Shown: piece after piece, positions 25,330 through 33,610 of the stretch
Position numbering within the stretch: position 1 is the first letter of the stretch
How the letters are laid out: every line of letters starts with the position of its first letter
Assembly: GCA_035517695.1 (NCBI GenBank)
Contig: DATIYI010000326.1
Coordinates: forward strand, 7,791-71,790
DNA: 64,000 bases
Reading direction: 5' to 3'
Source of the DNA: DATFVJ01 sp035517695
GTDB taxonomy: Bacteria > Actinomycetota > Actinomycetes > Streptosporangiales > Streptosporangiaceae
Translations under genes and position numbers: made by a program
Notes under the pieces: generated by a model
The model's database searches: none
Seen by the model: the letters and a program-made list of their open reading frames with translations, nothing else
What the model was told of the DNA's origin: nothing

Positions 25330-26733
25330 GTGATCGGATGTGGCCGCACCGCAAGATCCGTGCGCACGCGCACCGCGCTCGCCGCGGTCGCAGCGCTTAC
25401 CGGGGTCGTCGCGTGCAGTTCGGCTGCGCCCCCGCGGTCGAGCCCAGTGCCGATCGTGAACACATCACCGGCACCAGGACCAGCTCCGTCGGCCGCCGAC
25501 TGGCCGACCTACGATCATGACCCGGGCCGCAGCGCCGCCGCGACGGGTGTGCCCGCACCTGGGACGCTTCGCGTCGCCTGGCACCAGCCGCTTGACGGTG
25601 CGGTATATGCCCAGCCGCTGGTCATCGGCGGCCTGATCGTCGCCGTCACCGAAGGCGGCAGCTTCTACGCCCTGAATGCGCGAAGCGGAAAGGTGATCTG
25701 GCGCAGGCACATCGCGGCACCGGTGCCGCTGTCGGATCTGCCGTGCGGGAACATCGACCCGCTCGGCATCACAGGGACGCCTGTCTACGATCCGGCCACG
25801 GGCCTGGTGTATGCGGTCGCTGAGACCACCGGTGGCACCCACCTGCTCGCGGGAGTGAGCCTGGCAACGGGCGAGCTGAAGGTGCGCCGCGAGGTCGAGC
25901 CGGCGCGCGGCACCCCGATCGCCACGCAGCAGCGGCCCGCGCTGACCCTCTACGGCGGGCGGGTTTACGTCGCGTTTGGTGGGCTGGACGGCGACTGCGC
26001 CGATTACATCGGCGCGGTGATCTCGGTGCCGGCGAGCGGAAATGGCACGGCGGAAACCTACTCCGTTCCGACCAGCCGCGAGGGCGCGATCTGGGGCACG
26101 GGCGGTGTGGTTGTCGCTGGTGGTCGGCTGTTTGTCGGCGTCGGCAACGGCGCATCCACAAGTTCCTACGATGGCAGCGACTCGGTGACCGCCCTGTCGC
26201 CCGGGCTGCGCCGCGTCGACCTGTTCGCGCCATCGAGCTGGGCCCACGACAACGCGAACGACCTCGATCTCGGCTCGATGACCCCCGCCGTGTCCGGCGG
26301 TTACGTCTTCATCGCTGGCAAGAGCGGCACCGGTTACGTGCTGCGGGCCGCGCATCTCGGCGGGATTGGCGGCGAGGTGTCCCAGGCGAACGTCTGCGCC
26401 GGGTACGGTACCGGTGCGGTCTCCGGCGCCGTGGTGTATGTGCCGTGCAGGGACAGCGGCATCCGCCAGGTGACCATCGGCGCGGACGGCACGCTGCATC
26501 TTGGCTGGACCGCCCAGGCGGCGCAGGCGCACGGATCGCCCGTCACCGGCGGTGGCGCGGTCTGGGTCGTCGACTACGACGCCGGCGTCCTCTACGCGCT
26601 CAGCCCCGCTGACGGCAGCATCACGGCCAGCGTGCGCATCGGCACCGCGCCGCACTTCGCCTCGCCGAGCTTGTCAGGATCGCACGCCTACGTGGGCACG
26701 CTCGACGGGGTGGTCGCGGTCAGCGGCGCCTGA
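25330..26733 (+). CDS. PQQ-like beta-propeller lipoprotein
   Basis: Exported lipoprotein of 467 residues. A basic N-terminus and hydrophobic core lead to a lipobox VVAC with Cys29, then a Pro/Ser linker and a propeller with repeated blades such as GGSFYALNARSGKVIWRR, GGVVVAGGRLFVGVGNG, SGGYVFIAGKSGTGYVL and GGAVWVVDYDAGVLYALSPA. It resembles outer-surface PQQ-binding-like scaffolds (BamB/quinoprotein fold); dehydrogenase active-site residues are not apparent, so a structural or sugar-binding role is more likely. It is the first plus-strand gene before the polysaccharide cluster, 142 bases ahead of the deacetylase. Start GTG. Confidence 0.82.
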   Translation: MIGCGRTARSVRTRTALAAVAALTGVVACSSAAPPRSSPVPIVNTSPAPGPAPSAADWPTYDHDPGRSAAATGVPAPGTLRVAWHQPLDGAVYAQPLVIGGLIVAVTEGGSFYALNARSGKVIWRRHIAAPVPLSDLPCGNIDPLGITGTPVYDPATGLVYAVAETTGGTHLLAGVSLATGELKVRREVEPARGTPIATQQRPALTLYGGRVYVAFGGLDGDCADYIGAVISVPASGNGTAETYSVPTSREGAIWGTGGVVVAGGRLFVGVGNGASTSSYDGSDSVTALSPGLRRVDLFAPSSWAHDNANDLDLGSMTPAVSGGYVFIAGKSGTGYVLRAAHLGGIGGEVSQANVCAGYGTGAVSGAVVYVPCRDSGIRQVTIGADGTLHLGWTAQAAQAHGSPVTGGGAVWVVDYDAGVLYALSPADGSITASVRIGTAPHFASPSLSGSHAYVGTLDGVVAVSGA

Positions 26734-26875
26734 TAGCCACCGGGCCGGGCACGTCGTCCGCGATTTTTCCGCTGCGGATGTGTAGCTGTGGTTGCGGCGT
26801 TCTCCTGCAACCGGGGTAGGCGCACTCCCCCGCGCAGCCGAGTGCCTGGCGGCCACGCCCGCCTAGCGTGCTGGA

Positions 26876-27607
26876 ATGAGTCAAGCCATGCCCCTGGTGC
26901 TGATGTACCACTCGGTCGCCCCTTATCAGCAGGATCCATATCTGGTGACCGTGAGCCCGCCGCGCTTCGAGCAGCAGATGCGCTGGCTGCGGGGGCGCGG
27001 CCTGCGGGGAACATCTATGCGCGAGCTCCTCGACGCGCAGCGCCGGGGCACCGAGCGCGGGCTCGTCGGCCTCACGTTCGACGACGGCTATGCCGATCTG
27101 GTCAGCTACGTGCTGCCCACGCTGCGGCGGCACGGCTTTACCGCGACGGTGTTCGTGATCGCTGGCAGGCTCGGCGGCCAGAACGCCTGGGATGCGGAAG
27201 GGCCGCGGAAGCCGCTGATGACGGCGCGACAGGTGCGTCAGGCGGCAACGGAAGGTGTCGAGATCGGCTCCCACGGACTCCAGCATGTCTCGTTGCCTGG
27301 CGTCAACGACACGGCGCTTGCCGAGGAACTTTCTGATAGCCGCCGGATCCTGCGTGACGTCAGCGGCCAGCATGTGCGGGGCTTCTGCTATCCGTTCGGC
27401 AACGTCGACGGCCGGGTCGCCACAGGCGTGCGGACTGCCGGATACCAGTATGCCTGCGCGATCTGGCGCTCCGAGCTCACCGGCACGCACGCGCTGCCGC
27501 GCACCTACGTCGGCGAGGCCGACTCGCCGATCCGGCTGCGGGCCAAGCGGCTCCGCCACCGGCTGACCTGGGGACGCGCGGCGCCGCTTCTCCGCCATTT
27601 CGGCTAG
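26876..27607 (+). CDS. Polysaccharide deacetylase (CE4, NodB fold)
   Basis: Metal-dependent de-N-acetylase of 243 residues. LVLMYHSVAP opens the domain; TFDDGYAD at 68-74 holds the catalytic base and metal Asp; SHGLQH at 132-137 gives the two metal histidines; FCYPFGN follows. No signal peptide or transmembrane segment is visible, so it may act inside the cell or on a lipid-linked precursor, or be exported atypically. In poly-GlcNAc systems the equivalent activity is the N-terminal half of PgaB. It is 93-109 bases upstream of the nucleotide-sugar dehydrogenase and probably starts the cluster. Confidence 0.9.
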   Translation: MSQAMPLVLMYHSVAPYQQDPYLVTVSPPRFEQQMRWLRGRGLRGTSMRELLDAQRRGTERGLVGLTFDDGYADLVSYVLPTLRRHGFTATVFVIAGRLGGQNAWDAEGPRKPLMTARQVRQAATEGVEIGSHGLQHVSLPGVNDTALAEELSDSRRILRDVSGQHVRGFCYPFGNVDGRVATGVRTAGYQYACAIWRSELTGTHALPRTYVGEADSPIRLRAKRLRHRLTWGRAAPLLRHFG

Positions 27608-27715
27608 CGGGCCTACCCCTGTTGCACGAGCAACTAGGGCAACGGCGGTGAAACAGTCGGTTCCAGGCCAAACGACGGGGGCGTCGCCTTCCGCACGGGC
27701 ATGGGGGAATACACA

Positions 27716-29119
27716 GTGTCAGAGAATCAACTCTCGCTTGCGGTCAACCACAAGGCGGGAAACCTGCGGCGCAAGCTGGTCGCGTTCGAGATGCCGGCCG
27801 ATCACGTCGATCGCCTCGGTAACGGGGGCAGCGCGAACAGCTACGACAATGGTCACGCGGCGCGGCTTTCCGCGGTGGCGATCGTGGGGATGGGCTACGT
27901 CGGGCTGCCAACCGCGCTCGGCCTCTACTCGAATTGCCCGCGCATCATCGGCATCGACATAAGCCGTGCCCGGCTTCATGCGATCGCGGGCGGTGAGGCC
28001 GACCTCACCGACCTCGACCTGCACCTGCTCGACCGGGCATTGCAGGACGGCAGTCTCGAGCTGAGCAGTGACACCGCTGCCGTCGCGGAAGCCGACGCCG
28101 TCATCATCTGCGTGCCCACGCCTGTCGACAGCGACCACGTGCCTGACCTGGCCGCACTGCGCGGCGCGTGCGGCGCCGTCGTCGCGCACGCGCGAGCAGG
28201 CCAGACGATCATCCTCACCTCCACGAGTTACGTGGGCACGACCCGGGACCTGCTCATCGGCCCGCTCGAGCAGCGGGGCATGCGCGTGGGAGAGGACGTT
28301 TTCGTGGCATTCAGTCCCGAGCGGATTGATCCGGGCAACAGCGACCATCTGCAGCGTGAGACCCCCCGGGTGATCGGCGGGGCGACGGAAGCCTGCGCGG
28401 AGCACGCTGCCCAGGTGATCAAGCGGCTGACCGACGTGGTCTATGTGATGAGCTCGGCCGAGGCCGCCGAGGCGACCAAGCTTTACGAGAACGTCTTCCG
28501 TGCGGTGACGCTCGCCCTCGCTAACGAGTTCGCGGACGTCTGCGGCACCTTGCAGCTGGATCCGATCGAGGTGACGCTCGCCGCGGGCACCAAGCCCTAC
28601 GGCTTCCTCGGCACCTTCCCCGGGCCAGGTGTCGGCGGGCACTGCATCCCCTGTGACCCCTATTACCTGCTGTGGCAGCTTGGCGGCAGCGAACGCGGCA
28701 CGCCGCTGATCGAGCAGGCCATGAAGTCGATCAATACGCGGCCCGATCGGGTCGTGGAGCGCGCCAGTCAGGTGCTCGCCGAGGCCGGCGGTGGGCTGGC
28801 GGGTGCCAAGGTGATCGTCGTCGGGGTCAGTTACAAGCCAGGTGTCGCGGACCTGCGGGAGTCGCCCGCGCTCGACATCATCGCCGGGCTCATCAGCCGG
28901 GGTGCGGAGGTGGAGTACCACGACCCGGTGGTACCGCAGGTACGGCTGCGGGACGGGCGGCTGATCGACAACTTGCCCGCACCCAAGGGCGCGGACTTCG
29001 ATCTGGCGGTCATTCACACCCTGCACCCAGGGATCGACCACTCGTGGGCGCAGGACTGCCCGCAAATCCTCGATGCCACCTACCAGTTCGACGGTGCGCC
29101 GAACCGGGCCGTGGTCTAG
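27716..29119 (+). CDS. Nucleotide-sugar dehydrogenase (UDP-GlcNAc/ManNAc 6-dehydrogenase type)
   Basis: Four-electron oxidation of a UDP-sugar C6 to a carboxylate, supplying uronic acids. The 467-residue product has an N-terminal ~55-residue extension before the Rossmann motif GMGYVG at 58-63, then VPTPVDSDHVPDL, TSYVGTT, FSPERIDPGN, KLYENVFRAVTLALANEFAD, the catalytic cysteine in GPGVGGHCIPCDPYYLLWQ and VSYKPGVADLRESPAL. The motif set fits WbpA/TviB-like enzymes better than UDP-glucose dehydrogenase, but the substrate is not certain. The GTG at 27716 has GGGGGAA upstream and is preferred to the ATG at 27701. The ATP-grasp gene starts 14 bases downstream. Confidence 0.92.
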   Translation: MSENQLSLAVNHKAGNLRRKLVAFEMPADHVDRLGNGGSANSYDNGHAARLSAVAIVGMGYVGLPTALGLYSNCPRIIGIDISRARLHAIAGGEADLTDLDLHLLDRALQDGSLELSSDTAAVAEADAVIICVPTPVDSDHVPDLAALRGACGAVVAHARAGQTIILTSTSYVGTTRDLLIGPLEQRGMRVGEDVFVAFSPERIDPGNSDHLQRETPRVIGGATEACAEHAAQVIKRLTDVVYVMSSAEAAEATKLYENVFRAVTLALANEFADVCGTLQLDPIEVTLAAGTKPYGFLGTFPGPGVGGHCIPCDPYYLLWQLGGSERGTPLIEQAMKSINTRPDRVVERASQVLAEAGGGLAGAKVIVVGVSYKPGVADLRESPALDIIAGLISRGAEVEYHDPVVPQVRLRDGRLIDNLPAPKGADFDLAVIHTLHPGIDHSWAQDCPQILDATYQFDGAPNRAVV

Positions 29120-29133
29120 GCGCTGGAGCATTG

Positions 29134-30621
29134 ATGAGCCACGAACTTTCCGTCGATTCGAGCACGCCCGCTGTGGTGCTCAAGCTTGACGCGAACGTCA
29201 TGCACCACGGCGGGCTGGGGGTGATCCGCAGCCTGGGACGCCTCGGCGTGCCCGTCTATGGCGTCCACGAGGGGCCGTTGGCGCCCGCCGCAGGTTCCCG
29301 CTACTTGCACGGTCGCTGGTTCTGGCAGCCGGCCCAAGAGGATACAGAACGGCTGCGCAGCGGACTTGCCCGCCTGGCAGACCGGATCGGCCGCCCCGCG
29401 GTGCTCATCCCGACCGATGACGCGGGTGCGATCTTCCTGGCCGAACATGGCGACAGCCTGCGACAATGGTTCCTCTTCCCCGCTCCGCCGCGCGATATCC
29501 CTCGCCGGCTCGCAGGCAAATTCTCGATGTACCAGCTGTGTCGCGAGCTTGATGTGCCGTGCCCGCGCGCCGCCGTGCCCGGTTGCCTCGAGGAGGCGCG
29601 TGAATTCGCCGCCACCACGGGCTTCCCGCTGGTCGCGAAGCTCACCACGCCATGGCGCCGTGGGACAAGAAACAGTGCGGTAGGCAACGGCGCGGCCTCA
29701 AACGGGGCGGCCACAAACGGGGCGGCCACAAACGGGGCGGCCAAGAACGGCGCCCAGCGGAGCCGCCCTGGCCTGCGCAGCACCACCATCGCCCGCGACC
29801 CGGCCGAGCTCGAGGCTATCTATCTGGCCGGCCGTGACACCGGCGATGACGTGATGTTGCAGGAGTTCATCCCCGGCGGGCGGGGCGACGACTGGTTCTT
29901 CCACGGCTACTGCGACGCAAGCTCGCACTGCGGGCCCGCGTTCACCGGAATCAAGGAACGGTCCTATCCAGCGCACGCCGGGCTGACCAGTCTGGGGCGC
30001 TCGGCGTCCAATCCTCGGTTGCGCACCGAGATCGCCAGGCTGCTCGCCCGGCTGGCCTACCGCGGCATCGTCGACCTCGATCTCCGCTTCGATGCCAGGG
30101 ACGGCACCTACAAGCTGCTGGACTTCAACCCGCGCCTCGGCGCCCAGTTCCGGCTGTTCCGCGACTCGGCCGGGATCGACGTCGCCCGCGCGCAGTACCT
30201 GGACCTTACCGCGGGCGCGCTTCCCGGTCCGGCCGGTACGGCCGGCACAGGCAGCGCTGGCGCAGGCGGCGCCGGGGACACCGGGCACGATCAGGTCGAC
30301 GGCCGCAGCTTCCTGGTCGAGAACTACGACCCGATCAGCGCGCTGAGCTACTGGCGCGGCGGCGAACTCGGGCTGCGGGACTGGGCGGCGTCGGTACGCG
30401 GTGTCGACGAGACCGCCTGGTTCGATCGCGACGACCTGCGGCCATTCGGGCTTATGTGCCTGCACATGGGCTGGCACGCGATCCGCCGCCCGCTGCGGGG
30501 GCAGCGCGCGCACAGCGCGGCGCGGTTCGCCGCCGAGCCGCGCTACCGGCGCGGCCGCGGCGCGGCAAAACCCGGCGGAAAATCACCCGATCAAGGCAAT
30601 TACGAGGGGAAATTGGCATGA
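29134..30621 (+). CDS. ATP-grasp carboxylate-amine ligase
   Basis: A 495-residue ATP-grasp enzyme. The N-terminal preATP-grasp fold opens with VVLKLDANVMHHGGLGVIRS, followed by LIPTDDAGAIFLAEH, AGKFSMYQLCRELDVPCPRA, FPLVAKLTTPW, MLQEFIPGGRGDDWFFHGYC and the metal-binding YRGIVDLDLRFD/LLDFNPRLGAQFR segment. A low-complexity insert NGAASNGAATNGAATNGAAK comes from a 15-bp minisatellite within the grasp domain. The gene is sandwiched between a sugar-acid-forming dehydrogenase and an FAD oxidoreductase, so it may form an amide on a uronic acid carboxylate or make an amino-acid decoration; this is inference. Its stop overlaps the next start (ATGA, 30618-30621). GGAG ribosome site present. Confidence 0.85.
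   Translation: MSHELSVDSSTPAVVLKLDANVMHHGGLGVIRSLGRLGVPVYGVHEGPLAPAAGSRYLHGRWFWQPAQEDTERLRSGLARLADRIGRPAVLIPTDDAGAIFLAEHGDSLRQWFLFPAPPRDIPRRLAGKFSMYQLCRELDVPCPRAAVPGCLEEAREFAATTGFPLVAKLTTPWRRGTRNSAVGNGAASNGAATNGAATNGAAKNGAQRSRPGLRSTTIARDPAELEAIYLAGRDTGDDVMLQEFIPGGRGDDWFFHGYCDASSHCGPAFTGIKERSYPAHAGLTSLGRSASNPRLRTEIARLLARLAYRGIVDLDLRFDARDGTYKLLDFNPRLGAQFRLFRDSAGIDVARAQYLDLTAGALPGPAGTAGTGSAGAGGAGDTGHDQVDGRSFLVENYDPISALSYWRGGELGLRDWAASVRGVDETAWFDRDDLRPFGLMCLHMGWHAIRRPLRGQRAHSAARFAAEPRYRRGRGAAKPGGKSPDQGNYEGKLA
29686..29760 (+). repeat. 15-bp in-frame minisatellite in the ATP-grasp gene
   Basis: Units of AACGGGGCGGCCACA type start at 29686, 29701, 29716, 29731 and 29746 (the last diverged), encoding repeated NGAAT/S pentapeptides. 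Unit length keeps the frame whatever the copy number. Confidence 0.92.
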
Positions 30622-31904
30622 ATGATTCTGTTGACCGTGTCGATGCGGTTAGCCCATTTGACACCGCCGACACTGTCATCGTCGGTGCCGGGCCTTACGG
30701 GCTGTCGCTCGCCGCGCATCTGCGCGGCGCCGGAGTGCACTTCCGCCAATTCGGCCTGCCCATGCACCTTTGGCGGTCGGCCATGCCACGTGGCATGTAC
30801 CTCAAGTCGCAGGGCTTCGCGTCGAACATCTCCGACCCGCAAGGCACGCACACGCTTGAGGCCTTCTGCAGGGCGACAGGTCGTCCCTATGCCAGCTATG
30901 GGCTGCCCGTGGCGCTTGACACGTTCATCTCCTACGGCCAGTGGTTCAAGGCCGAACTCGCACCCGAGTTGGAAGAGGTGCTCGTCACCGGGGTTACCAG
31001 GCACGACGGATTCTTCCGGCTCGAGCTGTCGAATGGCGACAGTGCCACCGCGCGCAGGGTCGTGGTCGCCGTCGGCGTCGAGCACTTCGCCTATATGCCA
31101 GCCCTGCTGGCCGGCCTGCCGCAAGCCGTGTGCACCCACAGCGGCGCGCATACAGACCTGAGCGTCTTCCACGGCCGCACCGTCGTCGTGGTCGGCGCCG
31201 GGCAGTCCGCGCTCGAATCGGCCGCGCTGCTACACGAGAGCGGGGCGATGGTCCAGGTCGTGGCCAGGGAGCAGCAGGTGGCGTGGAACGGTGAGCCGCT
31301 GGCCCTCGACCGGCCGCTCGCGTCGCGGCTGGCCGAGCCAGAATCCGGTCTCGGGTCCGGCTGGGCCACCTGGTTCTACTCGAACCACCCCGGACTGTTC
31401 AGGAAGCTGCCGCAGTCCACCCGCGTGTACCGATCGCGGACCGCGCTCGGCCCGGCCGGAGCGTGCTGGCTGCGCGGCCGCGTGGACGGACAATTCCCGA
31501 TCCTCACCGGCCATACGCTGACCTCGGCGACGGCCGGAAGGGACGGCGTCCGCCTGGGCCTGACCACGCGCGACGGCGACGGCCGCGAACTTAACGCGGA
31601 CCACGTGATCGCGGCCACCGGCTACCGGCCGGACCTGCGGAGGCTGCCATTTATCTGCAGTTCGGCCACCTCCCACGACGGGCTCGGCGCACAGCTGAGG
31701 ACCGTGGCGGGGACCACCGCGGTGGGCAAGGACTATCAGTCTTCTGTGCCAGGGCTTTACTTCATCGGCCCGGCGGTGGCCCCCACGTTCGGCCCGGTGA
31801 TGCGCTTCGTCTACGGCTCTGCCCACGCGGCGAGCGTGGTGGCAGGCCGGCTCGCGAGCACAGCCGATCGCCGCTCGCGAACGGCTGTCGGAGCCGGTCG
31901 ATGA
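30618..31904 (+). CDS. FAD/NAD(P)-dependent oxidoreductase (flavin monooxygenase-like)
   Basis: A 428-residue two-dinucleotide-fold flavoprotein. The FAD motif GAGPYG at 23-28 is followed by LWRSAMPRGMYLKSQGFASN, a second NAD(P) motif VVVVGAGQSALESAALL, the ATGYRPD box and the C-terminal GLYFIGPAVAPTFGPVMRFV. The build resembles SidA/IucD-type N-hydroxylases and flavin-containing monooxygenases rather than thioredoxin reductases. Position between ATP-grasp ligase and sugar transferase suggests oxidation or N-hydroxylation of a polymer precursor or its amino substituent; not demonstrable from sequence. ATGA overlaps at both ends indicate strict translational coupling. Confidence 0.85.
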   Translation: MNDSVDRVDAVSPFDTADTVIVGAGPYGLSLAAHLRGAGVHFRQFGLPMHLWRSAMPRGMYLKSQGFASNISDPQGTHTLEAFCRATGRPYASYGLPVALDTFISYGQWFKAELAPELEEVLVTGVTRHDGFFRLELSNGDSATARRVVVAVGVEHFAYMPALLAGLPQAVCTHSGAHTDLSVFHGRTVVVVGAGQSALESAALLHESGAMVQVVAREQQVAWNGEPLALDRPLASRLAEPESGLGSGWATWFYSNHPGLFRKLPQSTRVYRSRTALGPAGACWLRGRVDGQFPILTGHTLTSATAGRDGVRLGLTTRDGDGRELNADHVIAATGYRPDLRRLPFICSSATSHDGLGAQLRTVAGTTAVGKDYQSSVPGLYFIGPAVAPTFGPVMRFVYGSAHAASVVAGRLASTADRRSRTAVGAGR

Positions 31905-33610
31905 AGGTGGCGGAATTCGCCCCTGAGGCGCAGCAGGGCGCGGCCACATATCTGCCCGCGCCCGCAGCGGCAGGCCCACGGGGTGCGGCGGGGCCGAGGC
32001 GGAACACCGGGGCGGCCGCGGGCACGGCGCGCACCCGGGTGGGTTCAGGCCCGCTTGGCGGGCGGGTCGCGCGGGCGGTACTGCCCGTCGCCGACGTGGT
32101 CGGGCTGCTGGCTGCGATCGCCATCGCAGCGAAGGCGGACCTGCTGACCGCGGCTTACGCGCTGGCCGTCATGATCGTCCTCGCCGGAGGCGGCCAGCAC
32201 AGGCTGCGGATCTGCCTGCGGGTATCCGATCAGGTCGGGCGCATCTTGATCGCTGCGGCGCTGCCGTTGCTGATCCTGCTGCCCTGGACACCGGCCGGTT
32301 ATGCACTGCGCTTGGCGCTGGCCGCCGCGGCGGCGGTGCTGGCATCGCGCGCCATCGCGATCGCCGCGCTGCGCGCTGCGCACCGGCGCGGACTGCTCAC
32401 CGAGCAGGCTCTCCTCGTCGGCGCAGGGCCGGTCGGCGTCCAGCTTGCCCGGCTACTTCGCGAGCATCCGGAGCTCGGGCTGCTGCCGCGCGGATTCATC
32501 GACGGCGACCGGCCAGTCCATTCCAGCGCGGCGCGGGACAACGCGACCATGGACGACGCCGCACGGGACATGGCGGCGCAGGACATGGCGGCGCGGGACA
32601 TGGCGGCGCGGGACATGGCAGCGCGGGACATGGCAGCGCGGGACATGGCAGCGCAGGACATGGCAGCGCAGGACAACGCGATCCTGGACGACGCCGCGCT
32701 CGCGCTGGGCAAGGCAGCTCTCGATAACCCCGCACGCAGCGGCGCGACGCCTGACGGAGCCGCTCGGCTGCCTGTCCTTGGCAGCCTTGCAGATCTCGGT
32801 GACGTGGTCACGCAGCGCGGGGTCAGCCGCGTCATCATCTGCTTTCCGGCCGGCGGCGACGAGGATCTCGTCGCCGCGGCGCGCGCGTGCCGGCCGCTGC
32901 ACGCCGACGTGTGCGTGGTGCCCCGCCTGTACGAACTCGGCGCGGCCGTGCCCCGGGCCTATCTGGACGAGGTCTGGGGCATCCCGCTCATCCCGCTGCG
33001 GCGCGGGCTCCCGCCCGCAGGCCGCCTGCTGAAGCGAGCTTTCGATGTGGTCGCCGGCGTGGTGCTGCTCGCCGTGGCCGCCCCCGTGCTGGTCGCCGCG
33101 GCCGCGATGGTCCGGTTGCGATGCGGCGCCCCTGTACTGTTCCGTCAGGTCCGCCTCACCGGACGGGGCCGCCGGGCGACGATCGTCAAGTTGCGGACCC
33201 TCGCCGAGCACAGCCGCCCCGACACACGCTGGGTGGTTCCCATCCAGGGGTCCACCAAGCTGGGCCGCTTGCTGCGCAGCACGCACCTGGACGAGCTTCC
33301 TCAGCTCATCAACGTGCTCCGCGGTGACATGTCGCTGGTCGGGCCCCGGCCCGAGCGACCTTACTTCGCCACCCGGTTCGGCCAGGAGGTCCCCGGCTAC
33401 GAAGACAGGCAGCGGATGCCCGCAGGGATGACGGGATGGTCCCAGGTGCACGGCCTCAACGGGGATACCTCGATCCGCGACCGGGCCCGGTTCGACAACC
33501 AGTACATCGAGTACTGGTCGTTCTGGCTCGATCTGCTGATTCTGGCCCGGACCCTCGCCACCGCGGTGGCATCTTCCTTCCCTGACTCGTCGCAAGGAGC
33601 CCGACGGTGA
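31901..33610 (+). CDS. Polyprenyl-phosphate sugar transferase (initiating glycosyltransferase)
   Basis: WbaP/WcaJ-type enzyme of 569 residues that transfers a sugar-1-phosphate to undecaprenyl phosphate. Four hydrophobic helices lie near residues 60-170, then a Rossmann-like soluble domain (LLVGAGPVGVQLARLLREHP) and the C-terminal catalytic domain: LKRAFDVVAGVVLLAVAAPV helix, RQVRLTGRGRRATIVKLRTL, STHLDELPQLINVLRGDMSL, VGPRPERP and MTGWSQVHGLNGDTS. The soluble domain is interrupted by a repeated RDMAA/QDMAA stretch. It implies lipid-linked assembly in the same locus as a processive synthase. ATGA overlap with the gene before, GTGA with the one after. Confidence 0.92.
   Translation: MKVAEFAPEAQQGAATYLPAPAAAGPRGAAGPRRNTGAAAGTARTRVGSGPLGGRVARAVLPVADVVGLLAAIAIAAKADLLTAAYALAVMIVLAGGGQHRLRICLRVSDQVGRILIAAALPLLILLPWTPAGYALRLALAAAAAVLASRAIAIAALRAAHRRGLLTEQALLVGAGPVGVQLARLLREHPELGLLPRGFIDGDRPVHSSAARDNATMDDAARDMAAQDMAARDMAARDMAARDMAARDMAAQDMAAQDNAILDDAALALGKAALDNPARSGATPDGAARLPVLGSLADLGDVVTQRGVSRVIICFPAGGDEDLVAAARACRPLHADVCVVPRLYELGAAVPRAYLDEVWGIPLIPLRRGLPPAGRLLKRAFDVVAGVVLLAVAAPVLVAAAAMVRLRCGAPVLFRQVRLTGRGRRATIVKLRTLAEHSRPDTRWVVPIQGSTKLGRLLRSTHLDELPQLINVLRGDMSLVGPRPERPYFATRFGQEVPGYEDRQRMPAGMTGWSQVHGLNGDTSIRDRARFDNQYIEYWSFWLDLLILARTLATAVASSFPDSSQGARR
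32563..32675 (+). repeat. 15-bp in-frame minisatellite in the sugar transferase gene
   Basis: Seven consecutive copies of a 15-mer containing GGGACATGGC or CAGGACATGGC encode (R/Q)DMAA seven times, flanked by diverged copies (RDNAT, QDNAI). The array lies in the cytoplasmic Rossmann-like domain, between FIDGDRP and LPVLGSLADL, which are normally separated by only a few residues. Confidence 0.93.

Noticed and set aside
27719..29131. 470-codon minus-strand open frame
   Set aside because: Mirror frame of the nucleotide-sugar dehydrogenase; no motifs.
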